Source: Planctomycetota bacterium | GTDB taxonomy: Bacteria > Planctomycetota > Planctomycetia > Pirellulales > Pirellulaceae | Assembly: GCA_024274855.1 (NCBI GenBank) | Contig: JAJSAJ010000033.1 | Span: forward strand, 1 to 5,165 | Direction: 5' to 3' | DNA: 5,165 nucleotides | Shown: in pieces, positions 1 to 5,165 of the stretch | Layout of the letters: every line of letters starts with the position of its first letter | Numbering within the stretch: the stretch's first letter is position 1 | The notes under the pieces: generated by a model | What the model saw: the letters and a program-made list of their open reading frames with translations, nothing else | Told to the model about the DNA's origin: nothing | The model's database searches: none | Made by a program: the position numbers and the translations under genes

Positions 1-3000
1 GCCTCGGCAGACAATAACATGCCACAGGCAGGGATCAGACTGATGGCGCATCCCGGTCGATACGCACCGAAAAGAGTAACGCCGCGGTCCTTGGCCAAAT
101 CATAGAATGCCGTGCATGCAGACCGATAGAACAGACCGTCAGCCGACGCGGCAGTGATCCCGCACGTGTGACCGGGACGTAGAAATTCAAAAGGAACCTC
201 AAGGCCCGTGAGCGGATGCTTTCGCATGACGATTTCACCAGACTTCAAGTAACACGCGCGAGGTTCAATAATGATTTTATCGCCCACAATCACGGGGCGA
301 GTCCGATAGTTAAGTGCCCGAGACCAGGCCATTTTCCCTGAATCGGCGTGCAGGGCTGTGATCCGCCGCCATTTGAGACCTCCGGCGCTGAACCGCCAGG
401 CATCGTGATTGCCGAAGTTTCCGAAGAACAACAGCAGGCCGTCGCTGTAGGCTGCCCCCATCGCATCGCCGCAGCACCCGGTCAAGTCGATCGTCTTTTT
501 CCACGCCACCTCGCCCGTGTGGGCATTCAACGCAACGACGTCGCGCACATCCGCATCAGCAAGGGTCAGTGTCCCGTCGGACATCTCGTCTTGATAGAAT
601 TCGGCTTGCAGAGCGTCGACAACGTACCGCAATTGGCTGACGACTCGATCCAGATGCCGATGGTCCTTGCCTTCCGCGATTCGTGTCTGTCGTTGCTTCA
701 TATACTTGGCCAGCTGTTGTTTGGCTATCGCTAGTTCGTCACGCGCATCGGTGCGTGACGTGTAGACGCCCGTTTCGATCAGCTGGCGGCGTTTCGTTAA
801 TGCGGCTCTCTTCTGAGCGTCGGTCGCATTTACATCGGCAAAGAATACTTTCCCTTCGCCGGCGACAATTGCGACGTTCGCGATCCGCTTGCCGTCGTAT
901 TTCCAGAGCAGATTACCGGACTCTGTATCGATGGCAAAAAGACGGTCGCTGACCATCAAACCTGCAGTCACGGCGCCTTTCTGAGTAAACTCGCCGCCCC
1001 AGGCGAATCGTGTCATGTTCCGGTAGAGCAGGCCCGAACGCTCGGCGGCCATCTTGAAATCCGCGGGGTCGGGATAGCTTTTCTTGAACCGCTGGTAGTC
1101 AGCCAGAAATTTCGCCGGGATGTCCTGAGGGACCTTCCATGCGCCACGGTCCAGACAGACTTTCAGCAACGCCGCATACGGCTGGGACATGGCCGTCGCC
1201 GCCGACCCGTAAAGAACGTGATCAACAACGCTGATGTATCCCCATCGCCGGGGTCCGTCGAGGCCGTCGGTCGGGATCTGGTACACCCGCGTTGTTTCTC
1301 CCGTCACCGGATCCAGTCGATAGCACTTGTTTTGTGCCGCCACATACAAGCCGTCTTTCGTAACGACCATGTTCCCGCTGTCTCGCTTGGTTTTTACCCG
1401 GACAGCACCCGGTAGGTCGCGTTTCCACAGCAGAGTGCCGTTGAATACATCGACCGCCAAAACGCGTTCTTCCCCTTCGATGAACATCCGGCCATCGAGT
1501 GCAACCGGTGCTTCCGCGCGTGCGTGCCGCTCGACCATTCCCTGTGGCCCCGGTTCGCCGAACCAGGACACGCCCAACGGGCCATTGACCAGATGATCGC
1601 TGGAACAGGCCGTGTTCTGTGCGTTGGCATATTGCTGGGTCCAACTGCCGGCCCCTTCGAGCGGTCCGCGCACGAACCGCTTCCAGGTCCCGCTATCGGA
1701 CGCCCCGGACCCCAGGTATTCGGTTCCGCCCCAGGGACGCAGCACGCGCCGGCGAGCCTCTTTCGAAATGGCAGTTCGGCCGGTTCGCAGCATGCCGTCC
1801 GAGACGATCAGGTTGGCGAAAAAGTCGGGCAGTGTCGCGATGTCCCAAGGCTGGACCGTCACCCGTCGGCCCAGCAGGCCGGCCTGGGCCAGTCGAGACC
1901 TTGCAATCGCACGTTTGGCCGGATTCGGTTCGAGGCCGATGATTTGCAACTCAGTTTGTCGAGCCAACTGCCAGGCCAACTCTCCTTCGCCACAATCCAG
2001 TACGAGACAGTACCCTCGCGATACGCCAGTCCGTGCCACAATGGCCTTGGCCGCTGATTCGTACGTCGAGCTGGACGGACCATTCGGATAGGGCGCGTCC
2101 GAGTGTGCAATGTCAATCGATTTGGCGGGGACGGGCGTGGCCGCCTTTCCATAGCAGTAAACATAACCGGCATCTGTACTAACAAGGATATGTCCGTCTG
2201 CTGCCGCGAGGCCGACGGCGCGACCCACAACATCAGACGACCACGTTTGCTTTCCTGAGGCAGCGTCGATGGCGATCACCGTGGAATCGCCACCGGCCAC
2301 AACCGTGTTGCCGGCACGTATGACCGACGTCAGGCCGGTGCCGGAGTACCGCCAAAGGTAGATTGAGTTCCTGAGTTGCTTCCGATCCGCAATCAGCTGC
2401 GCCAAGTCGCGGCGTGTTGTCTTTAGCTGGGTCACCAGCGGTTCGCTCTTGGCAGCCGCGCCGACCAGTTTCTTTTTCAACGCGGCCACTTTTCGGCCCA
2501 GTTGCTGGGTTCGCGTTTCCATCCGTTTTGATTCAGCCAATGCATGCTGATAGGCTTTCCGATCGACCGCATCGCCCCCCGCTGCCGTAACCAGGTAGAC
2601 AATTTGCGGGGTCATGACCATGTCGATCCCATTGAACCATGCGAAGGCATCTCCCTGTAGCTTGCCGGTCTGCGTGTCGTAGCTGACCTTGCCCGGCTTG
2701 CCCCCGGCGTCGGTACCGGCGATCAGTCGATCCTGGTCTAACAACGCCCACGTACCGCCCCGTTTGCCGCTTGGCGATGCGTCAAATAGGAACTTACCCG
2801 TGTTCCGGTCAAATGCGGCTGGCATCGCACGACCGGACGGGACGAACAGCGTGTTCGATGACGCGACCAAGTATCCGTGCGGCGAGATTCCGCCGAACTC
2901 GAGCTCGTGCGCGCGGTCTCCAATCGTGTCATTTCGCCAGACAACCGAGCCGTTTGACGTATCGAGGGCACAAATGTAGATGCCTTCGTAGGGAAACACG

Positions 3001-3590
3001 CCCGCTGCGAAATAGGCTGTTCCGTGATCTACCAACACGTTGGTTCGGACGGGCCAGAGCGAAATCATGCGTCCGTTTCCGATGACTTTCTCCGCACTCG
3101 GGCCCGCTCGATACTTCCAAACCAACGAACCATCGCGCGCGTCGAGGCAATAGACGAAGCCGTCGTCAGACCCGAAGAACAAACGTCCGTCAGCGACCGT
3201 TGGTGCAAAGCGAACGGGGCCTTGAGCGAAGAATGTCCAGCGTGTCTCGCCGGAATCCGCGTCGATGGCAAGGACACGGTCCGTCACCGAGGAACCGAAG
3301 TAAACAACGTTGTCAACAATCACCGCGTGAAACGCATTGTCACCATGCATCCGCGGCAGTTCTTCCGCCGGCAGTGGCCATGCGGGCTTGGGGGCGGCCA
3401 GTGGCTTGAACACCCACTGCAACTGCAAAGGGCCGGAAACAAGATCACTCGTTACACCGTGACGCCCAATGTCCGCACGATACGTCGGCCAGCCGGTCGC
3501 CGCGTGGGCAGCAACGTCGAACAATAGCCACGATATTGCGGCACACGTCAGTGCAAATCGAAACGGAGATTGACGCTGTTTGTTCTTCAC
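1..3590 (-). CDS. Exported PQQ-like beta-propeller protein with embedded methyltransferase-like domain (3' end outside window)
   Basis: This frame is open for 1196 codons from GTG at 3590 to the left edge, with no stop reached. Residues 1-30 form a signal peptide: basic start KNKQRQ, hydrophobic core FALTCAAISWLLF, and likely cleavage near AHA|A. PQQ/BamB-type blade signatures (V-x-A-I-D-x-x-[ST/T]-G-x-x-x-W) end near residues 120, 160, 218, 450, 722, 896 and 1030. Helical insertions lie at about 343-410 and 921-1001, and a class I SAM-methyltransferase-like module at about 505-640. Planctomycetes carry a family of long (over 1,100 aa) proteins of this architecture, usually annotated as PQQ-binding-like or BamB-family. 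The segment RPGCAISLIPACG at 1178-1190 resembles the far C-terminus of that family, so probably only a short tail is missing. The substrate and reaction are unknown. I see no basis for calling it a PQQ dehydrogenase, and BamB function is unlikely at this size. The assignment to family is firm; the function is not. Confidence 0.93.
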   Translation of the reverse strand, partial: MKNKQRQSPFRFALTCAAISWLLFDVAAHAATGWPTYRADIGRHGVTSDLVSGPLQLQWVFKPLAAPKPAWPLPAEELPRMHGDNAFHAVIVDNVVYFGSSVTDRVLAIDADSGETRWTFFAQGPVRFAPTVADGRLFFGSDDGFVYCLDARDGSLVWKYRAGPSAEKVIGNGRMISLWPVRTNVLVDHGTAYFAAGVFPYEGIYICALDTSNGSVVWRNDTIGDRAHELEFGGISPHGYLVASSNTLFVPSGRAMPAAFDRNTGKFLFDASPSGKRGGTWALLDQDRLIAGTDAGGKPGKVSYDTQTGKLQGDAFAWFNGIDMVMTPQIVYLVTAAGGDAVDRKAYQHALAESKRMETRTQQLGRKVAALKKKLVGAAAKSEPLVTQLKTTRRDLAQLIADRKQLRNSIYLWRYSGTGLTSVIRAGNTVVAGGDSTVIAIDAASGKQTWSSDVVGRAVGLAAADGHILVSTDAGYVYCYGKAATPVPAKSIDIAHSDAPYPNGPSSSTYESAAKAIVARTGVSRGYCLVLDCGEGELAWQLARQTELQIIGLEPNPAKRAIARSRLAQAGLLGRRVTVQPWDIATLPDFFANLIVSDGMLRTGRTAISKEARRRVLRPWGGTEYLGSGASDSGTWKRFVRGPLEGAGSWTQQYANAQNTACSSDHLVNGPLGVSWFGEPGPQGMVERHARAEAPVALDGRMFIEGEERVLAVDVFNGTLLWKRDLPGAVRVKTKRDSGNMVVTKDGLYVAAQNKCYRLDPVTGETTRVYQIPTDGLDGPRRWGYISVVDHVLYGSAATAMSQPYAALLKVCLDRGAWKVPQDIPAKFLADYQRFKKSYPDPADFKMAAERSGLLYRNMTRFAWGGEFTQKGAVTAGLMVSDRLFAIDTESGNLLWKYDGKRIANVAIVAGEGKVFFADVNATDAQKRAALTKRRQLIETGVYTSRTDARDELAIAKQQLAKYMKQRQTRIAEGKDHRHLDRVVSQLRYVVDALQAEFYQDEMSDGTLTLADADVRDVVALNAHTGEVAWKKTIDLTGCCGDAMGAAYSDGLLLFFGNFGNHDAWRFSAGGLKWRRITALHADSGKMAWSRALNYRTRPVIVGDKIIIEPRACYLKSGEIVMRKHPLTGLEVPFEFLRPGHTCGITAASADGLFYRSACTAFYDLAKDRGVTLFGAYRPGCAISLIPACGMLLSAE
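588..830 (-). other. Second helical insertion, residues ~921-1001
   Basis: After the strand KVFFADV, the chain enters a charged helical stretch beginning NATDAQKRAALTKRRQLIE and continuing through DELAIAKQQLAKYMKQRQ to LDRVVSQLRYVVDALQAEFYQDE. Propeller sequence returns with VRDVVALNAHTGEVAWKK. The placement (strand, then helices, then a D-x-x-T/S-G-x-x-x-W blade end) matches the first insertion at residues 343-410, suggesting two halves built alike. Confidence 0.55.
1671..2078 (-). other. Class I SAM-methyltransferase-like domain inserted in the propeller (residues ~505-640)
   Basis: After the blade strand ILVSTDAGYVYCY (468-480), the protein changes to an alpha/beta pattern. Strand 1 and motif I read CLVLDCGEGELAWQLA (528-543), with the G-x-G pair at G534 and G536 where canonical enzymes show GxGxG. 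Strand 2 ends in an acidic residue, IIGLEPN (E554), the usual ribose-contacting position. An amphipathic helix follows (AKRAIARSRLAQAGL), then strand 3 VTVQPWDIA and strand 4 ANLIVSD (592-598). This is the Rossmann-methyltransferase order. After PWGGTEYLGSG the blade pattern resumes at about residue 697. No catalytic or target-recognition motif is evident, so methyl transfer is not shown; the domain may bind SAM or be a degenerate scaffold. Confidence 0.75.
2361..2564 (-). other. First helical (coiled-coil-like) insertion, residues ~343-410
   Basis: Directly after the strand IVYLVTAAGG, the chain runs about 65 residues rich in K, R, E, Q, L and A with heptad-like leucine spacing (for example MKTRT-type spacing around M357, LGRKVAALKKKL, and LAQLIADRKQL). 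A break near residues 377-384 (GAAAKSEP) suggests two antiparallel helices. The blade pattern then resumes with YLWRYSG. It is most likely a helical hairpin projecting from the propeller rim. Its boundaries are approximate and the coiled-coil call was made by eye. Confidence 0.55.
3501..3590 (-). other. Signal peptide of the giant propeller protein
   Basis: Residues 1-30 have a positively charged N-region (K2, K4, R6, R11), a hydrophobic core of roughly 13 residues, and small residues AAHA before a plausible signal peptidase I site. The mature protein would begin ATGWPTYRAD. The W-P-x-Y-R-x-D motif right after the cleavage site is usual for exported planctomycete PQQ-repeat proteins, where it opens the first blade. 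There is no lipobox cysteine at the cleavage site, so a lipoprotein is unlikely. Confidence 0.75.
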
Positions 3591-3595
3591 TGTAT

Positions 3596-3601
3596 TTCCT
3601 T
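3596..3601 (-). promoter_or_regulatory. Shine-Dalgarno for the propeller gene
   Basis: On the minus strand AAGGAA sits 5 bases (ATACA) before the GTG at 3590. An in-frame ATG at 3605 overlaps this site and would add only MEGNT, but it has no Shine-Dalgarno sequence of its own upstream. The GTG start is therefore preferred. Confidence 0.65.
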
Positions 3602-3821
3602 CCATTGGCGGGCAAATGGTCTCTGGATCTCTGGGGCTCAGGATCGCGATGCAAAAGTGTATTTAGCCGGTAGGGCTGCAACCAAATAGAAAACACGTCC
3701 GTGTTGGACTGTTCCCATTGGTCGCTCACGGAGTGTGCGTCCATAGGGCACGCATGTCACAGGCAGACGTTAAGGTGTGACCAGGTGTCACCAACGCCCG
3801 ATATGTCTTGGACCAACGCGG
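3602..3821. other. Spacer between the glycosidase and propeller genes, no gene seen
   Basis: About 220 bases separate the TGA of the glycosidase gene from the start of the propeller gene. I see no RNA gene and no T-tract terminator. A weak sigma70-like pair on the minus strand, TTGGTT (3680-3685) and TACACT (3656-3661) with 18 bases between them, lies about 65 bases upstream of the GTG start. It matches the consensus poorly (3/6 and 4/6). The spacer length suggests separate transcription or a promoter of its own for the propeller gene, but this is not proven. Confidence 0.4.
3656..3685 (-). promoter_or_regulatory. Weak candidate promoter for the propeller gene
   Basis: The -35-like TTGGTT (3685-3680) and -10-like TACACT (3661-3656) are 18 bases apart on the minus strand. 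They are the best pair I can find in the spacer, but the match is poor and planctomycete promoters are not well modelled by this consensus. Confidence 0.15.
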
Positions 3822-4730
3822 TCACTTTGCAGGGGTCAGGCGAAGGGCAATGTCGACAGCCATGTCGCCTTTCTGACAGGCAACAAACAGCATCTGCGGG
3901 CGGCCCAACTCATCCGTTAACACGAACGGTCGCTCCATGCGCTGCGGCTTCCAGTCGGTGCCATCATCAAACGGAATGACCTTCGGTGTTAGTTTGTATT
4001 GGGCCGCTTTCTCCCAGTGGTATCCGTCCGTCGAAGTCATCATGCCGATGAATGTGTGTGCGTGGAACACCGCATAGAACCGCTGACGCGTCTGATCATA
4101 CCACATTGATGCGTCTTCGGTATCGAGATTATCGATTACCGGCCTGTCCCGGATCGTCCATGGTCCCTCGGGTTTGGGTGCCGTCGCTAATGCCTGGTTT
4201 CTGATAAACCGCTTCTCGCCGGGTTTGTCACCTTTGATGATCATGAAATAGGTGCCGTCCGGGCCACGGCAGACAGCCGGATTGACTGTCAGGGTCGTAA
4301 TCGTCTTTGCCGGTTGAATGATTGGGTTACTTGAAACGACCCAAGGTCCTTCCAGTGATTTTGATGTGGCCACAAACGTTCGTTGGTTTGGCCGGGCCTC
4401 CTTTTTCCAGAGTGGATGGCGCCCGCCGGCTTTTCCCATGGCAACCCGTTTGGATTCCCCGTCCACGGCAAAACTGTCGCCCCGGGTCTGTACGAAATAC
4501 AGGTAATACTCTTCGCCGAACTTCTTGATCTTCGAGTTATGCGCGGTGAACCAGTCGCCACGTCCTTCACCGGTCGGCGGCATCGCGACCGCGACTTCGC
4601 GGTAAGGCCCCTCTGGAGTGTCCGAAACCGCATGCACAATTTCCGAATGCGTCAACCACGCACCAAATCCGATCGATTTGGGCCAGCGCGTATGGAACAT
4701 GTGATACTTACCATCAATCGTCTTTAACAC
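3822..4730 (-). CDS. Glycoside hydrolase family protein, main (C-terminal) part
   Basis: This 302-codon open frame is read from GTG at 4730 to TGA at 3822-3824. It has the repeated blade pattern of five-bladed-propeller glycosidases (GH43, GH32 and related clans). Recognisable segments are KYHMFHTRWP (8-17), LTHSEIVHAVSDTPEGPY (26-43), AHNSKIKKFGEEYYLYF (63-79), QRTFVATSKSLEGPW (116-130), NPAVCRGPDGTYFMIIKG (150-167), ALATAPKPEGPW (180-191), EDASMWYDQTRQRFYAVFHA (205-224) and QRMERPFVL (263-271). These match the planctomycete proteins annotated simply as glycoside hydrolase family protein. The substrate is unknown and the catalytic acids cannot be assigned by eye. No Shine-Dalgarno sequence precedes GTG 4730, and translation from there would lose the signal peptide and the first strand (YTWCPS), so this fragment alone is unlikely to be the native product. 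Confidence 0.85.
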   Translation of the reverse strand: MLKTIDGKYHMFHTRWPKSIGFGAWLTHSEIVHAVSDTPEGPYREVAVAMPPTGEGRGDWFTAHNSKIKKFGEEYYLYFVQTRGDSFAVDGESKRVAMGKAGGRHPLWKKEARPNQRTFVATSKSLEGPWVVSSNPIIQPAKTITTLTVNPAVCRGPDGTYFMIIKGDKPGEKRFIRNQALATAPKPEGPWTIRDRPVIDNLDTEDASMWYDQTRQRFYAVFHAHTFIGMMTSTDGYHWEKAAQYKLTPKVIPFDDGTDWKPQRMERPFVLTDELGRPQMLFVACQKGDMAVDIALRLTPAK

Positions 4731-4748
4731 GCTCGGACACCAAGTGTA

Positions 4749-4913
4749 CTAACCGCTGTACGCTGTAATGCCCGGCCGACTTACCAAGTCCTCAAACGTT
4801 GTCTTCGACGTGGCGGGAAGTGGATGAATGTTCAGTTTCAATGTGTCGCCTGCCGCCCAAGTAGACTTGAGCATACAGGTCATCACAATTCCCCAAAGCA
4901 AGATACGCATCAT
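4749..4913 (-). CDS. N-terminal 54 codons of the same glycosidase (signal peptide fragment)
   Basis: The fragment begins MMRILLWGIV and has a hydrophobic core (ILLWGIVMTCML), with likely signal peptidase cleavage after KSTWA or KSTWAA. The mature N-terminus reads GDTLKLNIHPLP and runs to RPGITAYSG before TAG at 4749-4751. AGGTGA at 4918-4923 lies 4 bases before ATG 4913 and 7 before ATG 4910, so either start is possible and the second is better spaced. A further in-frame ATG at 4934 is poorly placed for ribosome binding. As a 54-residue product it would be an exported peptide without a fold. It is best read as the 5' end of the interrupted gene. Confidence 0.65.
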   Translation of the reverse strand: MMRILLWGIVMTCMLKSTWAAGDTLKLNIHPLPATSKTTFEDLVSRPGITAYSG

Positions 4914-4917
4914 ACGA

Positions 4918-4923
4918 TCACCT
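4918..4923 (-). promoter_or_regulatory. Shine-Dalgarno for the glycosidase gene
   Basis: AGGTGA on the minus strand is followed by TCGT and the paired start codons ATGATG (4913 and 4910). It is the strongest ribosome-binding signal in the right part of the window and decides the gene start. Longer in-frame readings up to 5165 would have to translate the palindromes. Confidence 0.6.
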
Positions 4924-4939
4924 GTTAGTTGCATTTCTC

Positions 4940-4974
4940 GTACCCGTTCACGGCTGTACGCCGTGAACGGGTAC
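4940..4974. repeat. Perfect 15-bp palindrome with 5-base loop (REP-like hairpin)
   Basis: The left arm GTACCCGTTCACGGC (4940-4954) and right arm GCCGTGAACGGGTAC (4960-4974) are exact reverse complements around TGTAC. The hairpin ends 26 bases before ATG 4913. Without a T-tract it does not look like a standard terminator. Its form suits the interspersed intergenic palindromes common in planctomycete genomes, or a 5'-leader hairpin. Copy number cannot be judged from one window. Confidence 0.8.
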
Positions 4975-5110
4975 AACCATCGTAGACTAAACACCTGTTG
5001 GCAGTCTCGGAAGACGCCGCAAGGGGCCTTGATCGCAATCCGGTCCAGCAGCAGGCAAACAGGTCCCGGCTGCAGTTCCAAACCTCTTGTAGCGTCCGGG
5101 ATTACGCCAT

Positions 5111-5131
5111 GTCCCGCTCGGCAAGCGGGAC
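5111..5131. repeat. 8-bp palindrome with 5-base loop (REP-like hairpin)
   Basis: GTCCCGCT (5111-5118) pairs exactly with AGCGGGAC (5124-5131) around CGGCA. On the minus strand it reads GTCCCGCTTGCCGAGCGGGAC-like, preceded by GTAG. I recall motifs of this form as abundant in planctomycete intergenic regions. It lies about 136 bases from the larger palindrome, and both have 5-base loops. Confidence 0.65.
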
Positions 5132-5165
5132 CTACCTGGACCACCTTACGATCAATGCCCCGCAA

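Larger units (their letters stand above)
3822..4913 (-). pseudogene. Secreted glycoside hydrolase (GH43/GH32-like), interrupted by in-frame TAG
   Basis: Read as one unit, this is a 363-codon gene, from ATG at 4913 to TGA at 3822-3824, with one internal stop at codon 55 (TAG, 4751-4749). The reading frame is the same on both sides, so this is a nonsense codon and not a frameshift. The upstream part supplies a Shine-Dalgarno sequence, signal peptide and N-terminal strand. The downstream part supplies the rest of the propeller, starting YTWCPSV. The joined length is about what I expect for this planctomycete family. In relatives as I recall them, the segment before the W-C/G-x-S motif often reads G-Y-Y-x-W, so the stop may replace a tyrosine codon (TAT or TAC to TAG). 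A sequencing error, a recent null mutation and read-through all fit the data. The intact 302 codons downstream argue against an old pseudogene. Confidence 0.7.
4914..5165. other. Non-coding upstream region with paired palindromes
   Basis: These 252 bases are open in the glycosidase frame on the minus strand but show no protein-like composition, and that frame runs straight through both palindromes. Extra short inverted repeats occur: ACCTGTT (4993-4999) with AACAGGT (5058-5064), and GGTCCAG (5042-5048) with CTGGACC (5136-5142). The stretch could be a compound repeat element or a folded leader. No upstream gene or clear promoter is visible before the window ends. Confidence 0.45.

Noticed and set aside
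1524..2091. Plus-strand open frames of 159-177 codons opposite the propeller gene
   Set aside because: They lie fully antisense to the methyltransferase-like region of the intact 1196-codon frame. They are rich in R, P and S, as expected of shadow frames, and show no recognisable family.
3445..3744. 99-codon minus-strand frame across the spacer and the propeller start
   Set aside because: It is out of frame with the propeller gene, overlaps its signal peptide, has no ribosome-binding site and resembles nothing known.
3777..3791. Small hairpin GTGAC-CAGGT-GTCAC downstream of the glycosidase as a terminator
   Set aside because: The stem is only 5 bp and no T-tract follows on the minus strand, so it does not meet the usual form of an intrinsic terminator.
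4754..4767. 7-bp tandem duplication as the direct cause of the glycosidase stop by frameshift
   Set aside because: Frames on both sides of the stop already agree. Removing one 7-bp copy would break the frame and leave the TAG in place, so simple duplication does not explain it.
4749..5165. A 138-residue minus-strand protein reading in from the right edge (TTG start)
   Set aside because: Its first ~84 codons read through both palindromes and have no protein-like character. The Shine-Dalgarno sequence at 4918-4923 and the signal peptide place the real start at 4913 or 4910.
1..5165. CRISPR array, tRNA, rRNA or insertion sequence
   Set aside because: No regularly spaced direct repeats, cloverleaf-like segments, rRNA-like sequence or transposase frames were seen on either strand.

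Overview
The window looks like part of a Planctomycetota chromosome of the Pirellulales/Rhodopirellula type. This rests on recognised family resemblance and was not checked by database search. Three things suggest it: a very long exported PQQ-like beta-propeller protein with a methyltransferase-like domain inside it, a secreted five-bladed-propeller glycosidase-like protein, and short perfect palindromes of the kind scattered through planctomycete intergenic DNA. Everything that looks coding is on the minus strand. The many plus-strand open frames are shadows of those genes.

From right to left, in the direction of transcription: positions 4914-5165 are non-coding and carry two hairpin-forming palindromes (5111-5131 and 4940-4974). 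Positions 4913-3822 hold a glycoside hydrolase (GH43/GH32-like) gene with a clear Shine-Dalgarno sequence and signal peptide, interrupted by one in-frame TAG at 4749-4751. The frame is otherwise intact and would give 363 codons. Positions 3591-3821 are a 231-base spacer with no convincing terminator and only a weak promoter candidate. Positions 3590-1 are the first 1196 codons of a giant propeller protein that runs off the left edge. It starts at a GTG behind a good Shine-Dalgarno sequence, has a signal peptide, and contains PQQ-type blades, two helical insertions and, at about residues 505-640, a Rossmann-like SAM-methyltransferase module.

Both products look exported. They may share a role in breaking down or sensing polysaccharide outside the cytoplasm, but nothing in the sequence ties them together beyond orientation and closeness. 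The points most worth a second look are the nonsense codon in the glycosidase, which lies in a short stretch resembling the core of the upstream hairpin, and the puzzle of a SAM-binding fold inside an apparently exported propeller.
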